Below are positions 24,625 to 34,072 of a DNA stretch of 64,000 nt, piece by piece. A program made the position numbers and the translations under genes. Source of the stretch: Bacteroides pyogenes_A (GTDB taxonomy: Bacteria; Bacteroidota; Bacteroidia; Bacteroidales; Bacteroidaceae). Numbering within the stretch: the first letter of the stretch is position 1; each line of letters opens with the position of its first letter. The stretch is taken from assembly GCF_048595595.1 (NCBI RefSeq), contig NZ_CP184347.1, one strand, 5' to 3'. The notes under the pieces were generated by a model. It had not been told where the DNA came from and made no database searches. It saw only the letters and a program-made list of their open reading frames with translations.

Positions 24625-25104
24625 ATGAAGATAAGAGTTGGGTTTGGTTACGATGTCCACCGCTTGGTCGAAGGTCGTGAGTTATGGTTGGGAGGAGTCC
24701 TTTTGCAACATACCAAAGGACTGTTGGGACATTCGGACGCCGATGTACTGGTGCATGCTATTTGCGATGCCCTGCTGGGTGCTGCCAATATGCGCGATAT
24801 CGGCTTTCATTTCCCCGATACGGCGGGAGAGTTCAAGAATGTAGACAGTAAGATTCTATTGAAGAAGACGGTCGGGTTGATTGCCGGAAAAGGGTATCGC
24901 GTGGGAAATGTGGATGCTACGGTCTGTGCCGAACAGCCGAAGTTGAAACCGCATATCCCTCTGATGCAGGAAACTTTGGCGAATGTGATGGGCATCACCC
25001 CGGATGAAATCGCCATCAAAGCCACCACCTCTGAAAAACTCGGCTTTACAGGACGCGAAGAGGGAATGTCTGCTTATGCTACTGTGTTGATTGAGAAAGA
25101 TTAA
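24625..25104 (+). CDS. ispF: 2-C-methyl-D-erythritol 2,4-cyclodiphosphate synthase
   Basis: Fifth enzyme of the MEP isoprenoid pathway; cyclises CDP-ME 2-phosphate with release of CMP. The 159-residue product has the metal-binding GFGYDVHRL and GHSDADVLVHAICDALLGA motifs and the family ending TSEKLGFTGREEGMSAYATV. Length is normal. Its last 26 bases overlap the 3' end of the convergent gene on the other strand. Other MEP genes are not in the window. Confidence 0.96.
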   Translation: MKIRVGFGYDVHRLVEGRELWLGGVLLQHTKGLLGHSDADVLVHAICDALLGAANMRDIGFHFPDTAGEFKNVDSKILLKKTVGLIAGKGYRVGNVDATVCAEQPKLKPHIPLMQETLANVMGITPDEIAIKATTSEKLGFTGREEGMSAYATVLIEKD

Positions 25105-25960
25105 GGTTGATAAGCTTTACGTGGCTCAGTCGGGTGAACTTCGAACCGTAGCGTTGGAAAGTACGGGCAATCCGTGCCGACGCCACGTAGATGATTTCTC
25201 CCGGACGATATTTGTGAACCATGGCGGGCAGGGTGCATGATGCCGGACTGGGGTGTTTGGATCGAATAGCCAATACGACGAGGTTTCCGCTTGCGTCATG
25301 CAGGGTGATCCGTTGCGTGACATAAAACTCCGGGGTTCTGCCGTCGATGACCCTTGTCTTGTAAGGATCATCTTCCAATTTCACCTTCATGACTTTCAGC
25401 CGTAAATCGGTGACTGTTTCTCCTTCTTCTCCTAAAAAACGGCTGCTTCTCCGCATCTCCTTCGTTTTGCGTAACATCAGGTCGAGATGCACCGAGTGAT
25501 AAGCCCGGGCAATTTTGACAAACCTCTCCTGCTTCGGAATTTGAGGCACGAACTTATAGGCTATCCAGCTCAAATAGTTGGGGTCTACCTCCAGGATTTC
25601 GTGCAGAAAATGTCCCCGATACTTGCCGAAGAATATCAGATCTTCTCCGCGACTCTGCATCCTTTTTTCGTTGTATTCCATGAGGATGAGGCAGCGGCGC
25701 GAATAATAAAGCATACTGCTTGCCATGCGTAGCGATGTGTGTACATCGCCGGTCAGATCACGGATATAAAGAATTGTCTGTCTTTCGGGGAGCGGCGAAT
25801 AAAGCCAGAGCGAGTACCGGGGTTTTTCCGGTCGGGGCAGTACGACCAGATAAACTCCTGCCTCCTTGAAAGAGGCCCTGCCTTGGTTGTATTCATTCAG
25901 TTTGGCATACAATAAGGCCTGCTCGCTTTCGGAAACTCCCGGTATGTTCGGATTAGCCAT
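25079..25960 (-). CDS. Hypothetical protein with an ExoX C-terminal-like motif
   Basis: A 293-residue cytoplasmic protein. The only familiar part is near residues 125-155, where FGKYRGHFLHEIL followed by DPNYLSWIAYKF resembles the short module at the C terminus of ExoX-type 3'-5' exonucleases and in DUF3820 proteins. No exonuclease catalytic residues are visible, so nuclease activity should not be assumed. ATG 25960 (MANPNIPGVSESEQALLY) is preferred over a TTG- or ATG-based extension upstream. It converges with ispF, overlapping by 26 bases. Confidence 0.7.
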   Translation of the reverse strand: MANPNIPGVSESEQALLYAKLNEYNQGRASFKEAGVYLVVLPRPEKPRYSLWLYSPLPERQTILYIRDLTGDVHTSLRMASSMLYYSRRCLILMEYNEKRMQSRGEDLIFFGKYRGHFLHEILEVDPNYLSWIAYKFVPQIPKQERFVKIARAYHSVHLDLMLRKTKEMRRSSRFLGEEGETVTDLRLKVMKVKLEDDPYKTRVIDGRTPEFYVTQRITLHDASGNLVVLAIRSKHPSPASCTLPAMVHKYRPGEIIYVASARIARTFQRYGSKFTRLSHVKLINLNLSQSTQ

Positions 25961-26104
25961 TGTTGCTTGCTCTTTTAGGATATATCTCAAATGTATGAAT
26001 TTTATTTGAGAAAAGCAACTTTCCGGCAAACAAGAACCTTTGCTGTGGAGTGCGTTAACATCCTTTTTATGGATTCTCCGTTAGGTAATTAACTGTATAT
26101 CTAT

Positions 26105-26112
26105 TACCTTTG
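26105..26112 (+). promoter_or_regulatory. mnmA promoter (-7 box)
   Basis: TACCTTTG is an exact -7 match 22 bases before the mnmA ATG. A TTAG at 26081-26084 lies at roughly the -33 distance but lacks a full TTG. Confidence 0.55.
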
Positions 26113-26134
26113 CACGAATACAATTCGATTTTGG

Positions 26135-27226
26135 ATGAGAGAACGGAATAAAAGAGTGCTGGTGGGCATGAGCGGCGGAATAGACAGTACCGCTACTTGC
26201 CTGATGCTGATGGAACAGGGATATGAGATTGTGGGTGTCACCATGCGTGTATGGGGAGACGAACCGCAAGATGCCGCGGAATTGGCGACACGCATGGGTA
26301 TCGAACATTTCGTGGCGGATGAGCGCATCCCTTTTAAAGATACCATTGTCAGGAACTTCGTAGAAGAGTACAGGCAAGGACGTACACCCAATCCGTGTGT
26401 GATGTGCAACCCTCTTTTCAAGTTTCGTGTATTGACGGAATGGGCAGACCGGCTTGAGTGCGATTGGATTGCGACCGGGCATTATTCTCGTCTGGAAGAA
26501 TGTAGCGGGCGGATTTATATCGTTGCGGGAGATGATGAAAAAAAAGACCAGTCGTACTTTCTCTGGCAAGTCGGGCAGGAGGTGATCAGGCGATGTATAT
26601 TTCCGTTGGGTGACTATACCAAGTCGGAAGTCCGCGAATATCTGGCTGTCCGTGGATATGAAGCCAAGTCGAAAGAAGGCGAGAGTATGGAGGTTTGCTT
26701 TATCAAAGGAGACTATCGCGACTTTCTGCGTGAGCAGTGTCCCGAGATCGATCGTGAGATCGAACCCGGCTGGTTTGTCAGTCCCGAGGGTGTGAAATTG
26801 GGACAACATAAAGGTGCGCCTTATTACACCATCGGTCAGCGGAAAGGGTTGGATATTGCTTTGGGAAAACCTGTCTATGTACTGAAGATCAATCCGGAGA
26901 AGAATACCGTGATGTTGGGAGACGCCGATCAGCTGAAAACCGAATATATGCTCGTGGAACGGGATAAACTGGTGAGTGAAGAAAAGCTTTTCGGCTGTGA
27001 CAATCTCACTGTACGCATTCGCTACCGCAGCCGTCCGCTTCCTTGCAGGGTGAAACGGTTGGAAGACGGTCGCCTGCTCGTCAGGTTTCTCGAGCCAGCT
27101 TCGGCCATAGCTCCCGGACAATCGGCTGTGTTCTACGATGGGAAACGAGTGCTCGGCGGAGCTTTCATAGCTTCACAGCGTGGAATCGGGCTGGTGATTC
27201 AAACTCTTGCTTCGGATATAAAATAA
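26135..27226 (+). CDS. mnmA: tRNA-specific 2-thiouridylase
   Basis: Thiolates U34 of tRNA-Lys, -Glu and -Gln using ATP and a persulfide sulfur carrier. The 363-residue protein has the PP-loop SGGIDS at residues 13-18, catalytic Cys91 in NPCVMCN and Cys188 in GESMEVCFI. The central domain ends in YTIGQRKGLDIALG and a C-terminal beta-barrel domain follows. All catalytic residues are present. Bacteroides genomes often carry more than one MnmA-type gene, so this may be one of several. The S8 protease gene starts 14 bases after its stop. Confidence 0.93.
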   Translation: MRERNKRVLVGMSGGIDSTATCLMLMEQGYEIVGVTMRVWGDEPQDAAELATRMGIEHFVADERIPFKDTIVRNFVEEYRQGRTPNPCVMCNPLFKFRVLTEWADRLECDWIATGHYSRLEECSGRIYIVAGDDEKKDQSYFLWQVGQEVIRRCIFPLGDYTKSEVREYLAVRGYEAKSKEGESMEVCFIKGDYRDFLREQCPEIDREIEPGWFVSPEGVKLGQHKGAPYYTIGQRKGLDIALGKPVYVLKINPEKNTVMLGDADQLKTEYMLVERDKLVSEEKLFGCDNLTVRIRYRSRPLPCRVKRLEDGRLLVRFLEPASAIAPGQSAVFYDGKRVLGGAFIASQRGIGLVIQTLASDIK

Positions 27227-27240
27227 CGTATAAATATTAT

Positions 27241-28605
27241 ATGATGATGAAGAAAATTCTATGGCTCTTCGGAGCTTTGATTGTGGCTTTGGGCGCTTCT
27301 GCCCAATTCGTGCCCACCGACACATTGAAGTATCGCATTGGCTTGAAAGATAAAGCGGCTACGGAATATTCGCTGCGTAGGCCTGAGAAGTTCCTTTCGC
27401 GCAAGTCCATCGAGCGAAGGAAGAGGCAGGGGCTACCGCTCGATTCCACCGATCTGCCCGTATGCAAGAAATATGTCGATGCCATACGTAAAAAAGGAGT
27501 TCATGTGGTGGTGACCGGTAAATGGGATAATTTTGTGACCGTTTCCTGCAACGACAGTACTCTTATAAAGGCGATTGTCGACCTGCCTTTTGTCCGTTCT
27601 GCCGAGAAAGTATGGACAGGCAAGATGGAAAAAGCCACCAAGCGCGATTCTTTGGTGAATGCACCGGCTCGCTCGGACAGTCTGTACGGCAAAGCCATCA
27701 CTCAGATAGAGATGAGCCGTGCCCATTTGCTTCACGAAGCGGGATTCAAAGGACAAGGCATGACGATTGGTGTTATCGATGCGGGGTTTCACAACGTCGA
27801 CCGTATAGAGGCCATGAAGAATCTTCGCATTCTGGGAACGCGCGATTTCGTTTATCCCGATGCCGATATTTATGCGGAGAGCGACCACGGAATGTGTGTG
27901 CTTTCTTGCATGGCGATGAATCTTCCGAACGTTATGGTCGGTACGGCTCCCGAGGCCTCCTACTGGCTGATTCGGAGTGAAGATGAATATTCGGAGCATC
28001 TGGTGGAGCAGGATTATTGGGCAGCCGCCATCGAATTTGCCGACAGCGTAGGGGTTGATTTGGTGAATACGTCGCTGGGATACTATAAGTTCGATGATGT
28101 TTCGAAAAACTATCGTTTTCGTGATTTGGACGGACAATACGCGCTGATGTCCCGCCAGGCGTCCCGTGCAGCCGATAAGGGAATTGTTATGGTTTGCAGT
28201 GCCGGTAACTCAGGAGCGGGCCCTTGGAAGAAGATTACCCCTCCGGCCGATGCGGAAAACGTACTGACCGTAGGGGCGGTTGATAAAAAAGGTGTATTGG
28301 CGCCTTTCTCTTCCATCGGGAATACGACCGACGGGCGTGTGAAGCCCGATGTAGTGGCTGTCGGCCTGGCTTCTGACGTCATGGGAACAAATGGCAATCT
28401 TCGCCGCGCCAACGGAACTTCTTTCGCTTCGCCCATCGTTTGCGGTATGGTGGCTTGCCTGTGGCAGGCTTGCCCGGAACTTACGGCAAAGGAAGTGATC
28501 GAGTTGGTACGCCGTTCTGGAGATCGGGCCGATTTTCCGGACAACATCTACGGTTACGGAGTGCCCGATTTGTGGAAAGCGTACCTGAAAGTCAGCAACA
28601 AATAA
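27241..28605 (+). CDS. Secreted S8 family (subtilisin-like) serine protease
   Basis: A 454-residue protein with a signal peptide (MMMKKILWLFGALIVALGAS, cleaved near AQF), a prodomain-like N-terminal region (about 23-150) and a subtilisin catalytic domain. The triad is D180 (GVIDAGFHNVD), H216 (SDHGMCV) and S394 (NGTSFASP), with the oxyanion-type Asn in CSAGNSGAG. All catalytic residues are intact, so it is probably active in the periplasm or at the surface. The frame is open 66 codons further upstream into mnmA, but the signal peptide fixes the start at 27241. Substrates unknown. Same strand as mnmA and xseA. Confidence 0.9.
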   Translation: MMMKKILWLFGALIVALGASAQFVPTDTLKYRIGLKDKAATEYSLRRPEKFLSRKSIERRKRQGLPLDSTDLPVCKKYVDAIRKKGVHVVVTGKWDNFVTVSCNDSTLIKAIVDLPFVRSAEKVWTGKMEKATKRDSLVNAPARSDSLYGKAITQIEMSRAHLLHEAGFKGQGMTIGVIDAGFHNVDRIEAMKNLRILGTRDFVYPDADIYAESDHGMCVLSCMAMNLPNVMVGTAPEASYWLIRSEDEYSEHLVEQDYWAAAIEFADSVGVDLVNTSLGYYKFDDVSKNYRFRDLDGQYALMSRQASRAADKGIVMVCSAGNSGAGPWKKITPPADAENVLTVGAVDKKGVLAPFSSIGNTTDGRVKPDVVAVGLASDVMGTNGNLRRANGTSFASPIVCGMVACLWQACPELTAKEVIELVRRSGDRADFPDNIYGYGVPDLWKAYLKVSNK

Positions 28606-28678
28606 GATAAAAGGTGTACCGGCGGAGGAAGCGTTTCACTGCTGAACAGCATTTAAAAGACAGACAAGGAGTACGGGA

Positions 28679-29953
28679 ATGGAAATGATGGCAATGGAAC
28701 TTGTAGAGCTGAACTCACTGGTCAGGGAAACCCTTGAACAGTCGATGCCGGACGAGTATTGGGTACAGGCGGAGTTGAGCGATGTACACACTAATGCCAC
28801 GGGACATTGCTACCTTGAGTTTGTACAGAAAGATCCGAGAAGCAATAACCTCATTGCCAAAGCCCGGGGGATGATTTGGAACTACGTTTTCCGACTGTTG
28901 AAGCCATACTTTGAAGAGAGCACCGGCCGGTTGTTTACTTCCGGTATCAAAGTTCGGGTTAAGGTGACGGTACAGTTTCACGAACTTTACGGTTACAGCC
29001 TGACGGTTCTTGACATCGATCCTGCGTACACGTTGGGAGATATGGCCTTGCGTCGCCGTGAAATTTTGGCACAATTGCAGGAAGAAGGGGTGTTGACACT
29101 CAATAAAGAGCTGGCAATGCCTGTTCTTCCACAACGTGTGGCTGTGGTTTCTTCCGCGACGGCAGCGGGTTACGGCGATTTTTGCCACCATTTGCATCAC
29201 AATGCGCGCGGCTTCTTCTTTCATACCGAACTTTTTCCGGCGTTGATGCAGGGGAATCAGGTGGAACAGTCTGTATTGTCGGCTCTGGATAAGGTATACA
29301 GCCGAGTGGGTGAGTTCGACGTTGTGGTTATCATCCGGGGAGGAGGAGCCACTTCCGATTTGTCAGGCTTCGATACTTATCTGTTGGCGGCCGCCTGCGC
29401 GCAGTTTCCTTTGCCTGTCATTACGGGCATCGGACATGAACGGGACGATACCGTGCTCGATTCCGTGGCTCATACCCGTGTGAAAACACCTACGGCTGCC
29501 GCCGAGTTTTTAATATCCCGCATGGCGGAAGCGGCCGATCGCTTGTTTGAGCTGTCGGAACATGTCCGGCAAGGAGCGACCGCGCTTCTTGATATGGAGT
29601 GGCGTCGGTTGATCGATATCAGGAGCCGTATTCCTGCAGTTATCCGTCGTAAACTAACGGAAGAACGTTTCGCTCTCTTTTCTGTACGTAAGGACTTATC
29701 GCAAGGCATATCAGCGTTACTGGCACATCATCGGCATCGGTTGGAGCTTTTAAAACAACGTATTGTAGACGCTTCGCCCGAGAAAGTTCTGAGGCGCGGC
29801 TACAGCATCACTATGAAAGACGGGAAAGCTGTCACGGATGCCTCGCAACTGGAAGCAGGAGATTGCTTGACCACGCGATTGGCAAAAGGCAATGTGCAGT
29901 CTACAGTCATAGAAGGAGCAAATTTAGTAAATAACCGTTCGAAGAATCACTGA
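28679..29953 (+). CDS. xseA: Exodeoxyribonuclease VII large subunit
   Basis: Catalytic subunit of exonuclease VII, which degrades single-stranded DNA in both directions. The 424-residue protein has an N-terminal OB fold (about 10-105: YWVQAELSDVHTNATGHCYLEF) and the XseA catalytic region with VVIIRGGGATSDLSGFD, PVITGIGHERDDTVLDSVAHTR cut short by TPTAAAEF. The C terminus carries long helices and the KVLRRGYSIT motif. Several in-frame ATGs lie within the first five codons, so the exact start is uncertain. xseB lies 140 bases downstream. Confidence 0.95.
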   Translation: MEMMAMELVELNSLVRETLEQSMPDEYWVQAELSDVHTNATGHCYLEFVQKDPRSNNLIAKARGMIWNYVFRLLKPYFEESTGRLFTSGIKVRVKVTVQFHELYGYSLTVLDIDPAYTLGDMALRRREILAQLQEEGVLTLNKELAMPVLPQRVAVVSSATAAGYGDFCHHLHHNARGFFFHTELFPALMQGNQVEQSVLSALDKVYSRVGEFDVVVIIRGGGATSDLSGFDTYLLAAACAQFPLPVITGIGHERDDTVLDSVAHTRVKTPTAAAEFLISRMAEAADRLFELSEHVRQGATALLDMEWRRLIDIRSRIPAVIRRKLTEERFALFSVRKDLSQGISALLAHHRHRLELLKQRIVDASPEKVLRRGYSITMKDGKAVTDASQLEAGDCLTTRLAKGNVQSTVIEGANLVNNRSKNH

Positions 29954-30093
29954 AAGGTGGTGTGGATGCAAAGTATATAAGTAAGATCCACTTCTACCGA
30001 ACATCGATAATGTAGACTCACGATGGCGGTTGTTTGATAACCTTGAAGCTATACTTGTGTGCGGCAAATGTACAATTACTAAACTTTAGGAAA

Positions 30094-30303
30094 ATGGCAA
30101 CAAAAAAAGAAACTTATACGCAGGCGATGGAACGTCTCGAAGAGATAGTCCGCCAGATTGATAATAACGAGCTGGATATTGACGTGCTGAGCGATAAAAT
30201 CAAAGAGGCCAACCGGATTATCTCTTTTTGCACGGAGAAACTGACGAAAGCCGATCGGGAGGTAGAAAAAATATTGCGGGAAAAGAGGGAATCTGAAGAA
30301 TAA
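30094..30303 (+). CDS. xseB: Exodeoxyribonuclease VII small subunit
   Basis: A 69-residue helical protein with the XseB core (YTQAMERLEEIVRQIDNNEL) and the usual charged C terminus. It binds the C-terminal helices of XseA. ATG 30094 gives the family start MATKKETYTQAMERLEEI; a 20-codon extension upstream is open but has no family similarity. Sits between xseA and ilvE on the same strand. Confidence 0.93.
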   Translation: MATKKETYTQAMERLEEIVRQIDNNELDIDVLSDKIKEANRIISFCTEKLTKADREVEKILREKRESEE

Positions 30304-30358
30304 CATCTACTTTTGTATATTCATCAGATGTAGGACATACTTACTAATACCTAATGAT

Positions 30359-31378
30359 ATGAAAGAAATAGACTGGTCGAATTTGTCTTTCGGATATATG
30401 AAGACAGATTACAATGTGAGAATCAATTTCCGCGATGGTGCGTGGGGAGAACTGGAAGTTAGCAGCAGCGAGTATCTCAATCTTCACATAGCGGCTACGT
30501 GTCTGCACTATGGGCAGGAAGCTTTCGAAGGGTTGAAAGCTTTCCGCGGCAAAGATGGCAAGGTACGTATCTTCCGCCTCGAAGAGAATGCGGCACGGCT
30601 GCAAGCTACCTGCCAAGGAATCATGATGGCGGAATTGCCTACAGAACGCTTTAAGGAAGCGATATTGAAAGTAGTGAAACTGAACGATCGGTTCATTCCT
30701 CCTTACGAGACCGGCGCATCTCTTTACATTCGCCCGCTACTCATAGGAACAGGTGCACAAGTAGGTGTGCGTCCGGCAACCGAATATATGTTTGTGGTAT
30801 TTGTAACCCCTGTAGGCCCTTACTTCAAAGGCGGTTTTTCTACCAATCCGTACGTTATTATTCGTGAGTATGACCGTGCTGCTCCGCATGGAACCGGTAC
30901 TTTCAAAGTGGGGGGAAATTATGCTGCCAGTCTGCGTGCCAACAAGAAAGCGCACGATCTGGGTTACTCTTGCGAGTTCTATCTGGATGCAAAAGAAAAG
31001 AAATATATTGACGAATGCGGCGCTGCCAACTTTTTTGGAATCAAAGACAACACGTATATCACTCCCAAATCTTCTTCCATTCTTCCTTCTATTACCAACA
31101 AGAGCTTGATGCAACTTGCCCAAGATATGGGGTTGAAAGTAGAACGCCGTCCGATACCGGAAGAAGAACTCGCTACGTTTGAAGAGGCGGGCGCTTGTGG
31201 AACGGCTGCCGTAATCAGTCCTATCCAGCGGATCGACGATTTGGATAATGGCAAATCGTACATAATCTCGAAGGATGGAAAACCGGGTCCTATTTGTACA
31301 AAGCTATACAATAAGCTGCGCGCCATTCAGTACGGCGACGAGCCCGATACGCACGGTTGGGTGACAATCGTGGAATAA
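30359..31378 (+). CDS. ilvE: Branched-chain amino acid aminotransferase
   Basis: PLP-dependent class IV aminotransferase performing the last step of Leu, Ile and Val synthesis and the first of their breakdown, using glutamate/2-oxoglutarate. The 339-residue protein belongs to the longer BCAT group found in eukaryotes and many bacteria. The PLP-binding lysine is K183 in TFKVGGNYAASL, and LHYGQEAFEGLKAFR and GAANFFGIK are visible. No other ilv or leu genes lie nearby. Confidence 0.95.
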   Translation: MKEIDWSNLSFGYMKTDYNVRINFRDGAWGELEVSSSEYLNLHIAATCLHYGQEAFEGLKAFRGKDGKVRIFRLEENAARLQATCQGIMMAELPTERFKEAILKVVKLNDRFIPPYETGASLYIRPLLIGTGAQVGVRPATEYMFVVFVTPVGPYFKGGFSTNPYVIIREYDRAAPHGTGTFKVGGNYAASLRANKKAHDLGYSCEFYLDAKEKKYIDECGAANFFGIKDNTYITPKSSSILPSITNKSLMQLAQDMGLKVERRPIPEEELATFEEAGACGTAAVISPIQRIDDLDNGKSYIISKDGKPGPICTKLYNKLRAIQYGDEPDTHGWVTIVE

Positions 31379-31709
31379 TGTAGATTACTGATTTCGAATC
31401 TCTTTAGGTTGTCGTCGATTCAAGCGGGTGTACTGCCTGCCGGTGTGTCAGCGAAAGCATTACACACAACTGACGTTTGTGCAAATGTCTGTATTTGTTT
31501 CCTTCAGAGGCCTGGAGTTGTGGCAGGAAAGCCATTGGAAGCTATGTAGGGTAAGGCTGTATATGTTTAATCGAATTTGATATAACCACACAGATAAGCA
31601 GATAATTACTATTAAGCAAAAGAATGGGGTACGGAGTCTCATCTGTGCTCCATTTATTTTTGTTGGTTACGCCAAAAGTAAGTACCTTTGCGTCTTAATC
31701 AGTAATGAT
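31379..31709. other. Intergenic region with the trmB promoter
   Basis: No gene is visible. At the right end TTG (31660-31662), a 20-base spacer and TACCTTTG (31683-31690) form a good Bacteroides promoter, about 20 bases ahead of trmB. Confidence 0.6.
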
Positions 31710-32468
31710 ATGGGGAAGAATAAATTAGAGAAGTTTGCCGATATGGCGGGTTATCCGCATGTGTTTGAATACCCTTACTCGGCTGTGGATAATGTGCCGT
31801 TTGAGATGAAAGGGAAGTGGCATAGTGAGTTCTTTAAGAACGACCGACCGATTGTGCTCGAACTGGGCTGTGGACGCGGAGAGTATACGGTAGGTTTGGG
31901 CAAGATGTTTCCCGAAAAGAATTTTATAGCGGTCGATATTAAGGGAGCCCGGATGTGGACGGGAGCTACTGAGTCGTTGCAGGCAGGCATGAAGAATGTG
32001 GCTTTCCTGCGAACGAATATCGAGATCATCGACCGTTTCTTTGCTGTAGACGAAGTGAGCGAGATATGGCTGACTTTCTCCGACCCTCAGATGAAAAAAG
32101 CTACCAAGCGACTGACTTCTACATACTTTATGAACAGGTATCGCAAGTTCCTGAAGCCCAACGGAATCATTCACCTGAAGACAGATAGCAAGTTTATGTT
32201 CACTTATACGAAGTACATGATAGAGACCAACCGTCTTCCTGTTGAGTTTATCACCGAAGATTTATATCATTCGGGTCTGGTAGATGATATTCTGGGTATC
32301 AAGACGTATTATGAACAACAGTGGCTCGACCGCGGTTTAAGTATTAAATATATCAAGTTCCGGCTTCCGCAAGAAGGAGATTTGAAGGAGCCGGACGTGG
32401 AGATAGAACTCGATTCGTATCGTAGCTATAATCGTAGCAAGCGGAGCGGACTAAGCTCAAGCAAATAG
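31710..32468 (+). CDS. trmB: tRNA (guanine-N7)-methyltransferase
   Basis: Methylates G46 of tRNA with S-adenosylmethionine. The 252-residue protein has the SAM-binding LELGCGRGEYTVGLG, AVDIKGARMWTGA and the TrmB motif IWLTFSDPQMKKATKRLTS. The C-terminal tail is charged and longer than in E. coli. In Bacteroides I would expect mrp to follow closely; here a 2.8 kb stretch with three small genes lies between them. Confidence 0.95.
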   Translation: MGKNKLEKFADMAGYPHVFEYPYSAVDNVPFEMKGKWHSEFFKNDRPIVLELGCGRGEYTVGLGKMFPEKNFIAVDIKGARMWTGATESLQAGMKNVAFLRTNIEIIDRFFAVDEVSEIWLTFSDPQMKKATKRLTSTYFMNRYRKFLKPNGIIHLKTDSKFMFTYTKYMIETNRLPVEFITEDLYHSGLVDDILGIKTYYEQQWLDRGLSIKYIKFRLPQEGDLKEPDVEIELDSYRSYNRSKRSGLSSSK

Positions 32469-32786
32469 AAAGTGTTGTCGATATGCTGTCGGCGGATTTT
32501 TAAAATAATTGATGCAATTCACCGAATTTAATGGGGTAATCATTTGTTTTGATTACTCTCCAAACAAATTTCCTATATCTCCTATTTGTAAGTAGTGGTT
32601 TTTAATTCATTCGGAGATACTCTTTTTAGTTCATCTCAAGAATGGGAATAGTTGTTAAATTGAGGTTCCCCAACAAACTATTTGTTTGAATGCTGTGTTT
32701 CTCTTATAGAGATGAGTCGGTACCTTTTCTATTACGACTCTTCGAATCATGAGCTTCAATAAGTTTCATTTGCTAAAACTTAGTTT
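32469..32786. other. Intergenic region after trmB
   Basis: Contains one modest hairpin: GGTAATCA (32535-32542) with TGATTACT (32550-32557), last pair G-U. No T-run follows. No gene and no convincing promoter were seen. Confidence 0.4.
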
Positions 32787-33062
32787 ATGTATTTTATTTG
32801 GTACATTATCATCGGAATTGTTTCAGGTTTTATAGCCGGCAAAATTATGATGAGAGGAGGCGGTTTTGGACTTCTCGTTAATTTGCTAGTAGGAATTGTC
32901 GGTGGTGTATTGGACGGCAGGGTATTCGGTCTGCTTGGAATTGCCACGACAGGTTTGCTAGGGAGCCTTTTTACCTCTGTTATTGGGGCTATCTTCTTAT
33001 TATGGATTCTATCTTTTTTAATAAATCCAAGAAAACTGATCTTTAATTATTTATTAGCTTAA
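32787..33062 (+). CDS. GlsB/YeaQ/YmgE-family membrane protein
   Basis: A 91-residue inner-membrane protein with three hydrophobic segments (about 3-20, 27-48, 52-80) and the glycine-rich GFIAGKIMMRGGGFGLLVNLL of the transglycosylase-associated protein family. Family members are stress-induced; biochemical function is unknown. It stands 11 bases before the YtxH-like gene, on the same strand, and probably shares its transcript. Confidence 0.85.
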   Translation: MYFIWYIIIGIVSGFIAGKIMMRGGGFGLLVNLLVGIVGGVLDGRVFGLLGIATTGLLGSLFTSVIGAIFLLWILSFLINPRKLIFNYLLA

Positions 33063-33073
33063 AACTTTTGATT

Positions 33074-33370
33074 ATGGGAACTAACAATTCTAAGTTTTTT
33101 ATTGGCCTTGTCGTAGGTTCGGCCATCGGAGCATTTGCTTACCGTTTTTCACGTACGGCAAAAGCTAAAAGATTGAAAAAGAAAATATATCGTGTGATTG
33201 AGAATGTGACTGACTGTGCAGAAGATGTCGCTGAAAACGCTAAAGATAAAGTGATAGACGTAGGCACTAAAACTGCGGAGAAGATCCTTGATGTGACTCT
33301 TAATGTTGTTGAAAAAGCAGACACTCTGAAAGACAAGATTCATACTACCGTTTCGCAAGCTAAAAAATAA
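33074..33370 (+). CDS. YtxH-domain-like small protein
   Basis: A 98-residue protein. One N-terminal membrane segment (FFIGLVVGSAIGAFAYRF) is followed by a basic stretch (AKAKRLKKK) and a long amphipathic helical tail rich in Lys, Asp and Glu (ENAKDKVIDVGTKTAEKI). This is the YtxH pattern, linked to general stress in Firmicutes. ATG 33074 is preferred to the TTG two codons upstream. It follows the GlsB-like gene by 11 bases. Confidence 0.8.
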   Translation: MGTNNSKFFIGLVVGSAIGAFAYRFSRTAKAKRLKKKIYRVIENVTDCAEDVAENAKDKVIDVGTKTAEKILDVTLNVVEKADTLKDKIHTTVSQAKK

Positions 33371-33781
33371 GGTGTTAACTCAGATAGCTGAATTGGGTGG
33401 ATTACTGTGGCTCTCTCTTTTTTCTCAGTCTATAGTCCTCTGGCTAAAGAATGTGCCAGAGAACATCCTTGGCAAGTATAGATAAAAATATCGTTAGAGC
33501 TCTGCTTTCTGGCACAGGAACATTCATAAAGATTTCTACAGGCTTATGAATTTGCTTATATGCGTAAGAAGTAGTTAAGTATTGACTGGTTGCTGCGGTA
33601 CTCACTCGAAGCGATGAACTTGTGAAAGAGTAAATGTTCCAATTCCTGAGAGCTTACTGAATAGCAAAGCGATGGATTACTTTTCAAAAAGATGCAAAGT
33701 AAGAGATATAAAGGTATAACTACTTTTATCCACTCGGAATCTGGGATGGATTATTGTATAACAAATCAAAAAAAAAACATT
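33371..33781. other. Intergenic region between YtxH-like gene and lipoprotein
   Basis: CTCTGGC (33438-33444) can pair with GCCAGAG (33455-33461), a small hairpin that might end the upstream transcript. No gene is supportable and no promoter matching the genus consensus was found. Confidence 0.4.
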
Positions 33782-34072
33782 ATGAAAAAGATTGTATTTA
33801 TGACATTAGCGTGTTGCTTTGTATTATTCATGTCATCTTGTCGGAACAAGAAAGAGCAGAATAAGACTGAACAAAGAATTGAAAACGCAAAAGAGTCTGT
33901 GGAGGGTGCTATGGATAAAGCTTCCGATAAAATGGAGGAAGGTGCAGATAAAGTTAAAGATGCTTGGGATGAGGCTAAAAAGGATGTTAAAGAAGATTAT
34001 GGCAAGGTAAAGAAGGCAGTGAAGGAAGATTACAACAAAGCTAAAAAGGAGGTTAAAAAGCAACTTGACTAA
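33782..34072 (+). CDS. Small lipoprotein with charged helical repeats
   Basis: A 96-residue protein. The signal peptide ends in the lipobox FMSSC (Cys20), so it should be lipid-anchored. The mature part is a continuous charged helix with 11-residue periodicity: repeated KA.DKMEE, DKVKDAWDEA, KKDVKEDYGK and KKAVKEDYNK. This resembles apolipoprotein- or LEA-like and CsbD-like stress proteins, but I assign no function. The frame extends 30 codons upstream without a signal sequence, so ATG 33782 is chosen. Third member of a small-gene cluster after trmB. Confidence 0.8.
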   Translation: MKKIVFMTLACCFVLFMSSCRNKKEQNKTEQRIENAKESVEGAMDKASDKMEEGADKVKDAWDEAKKDVKEDYGKVKKAVKEDYNKAKKEVKKQLD

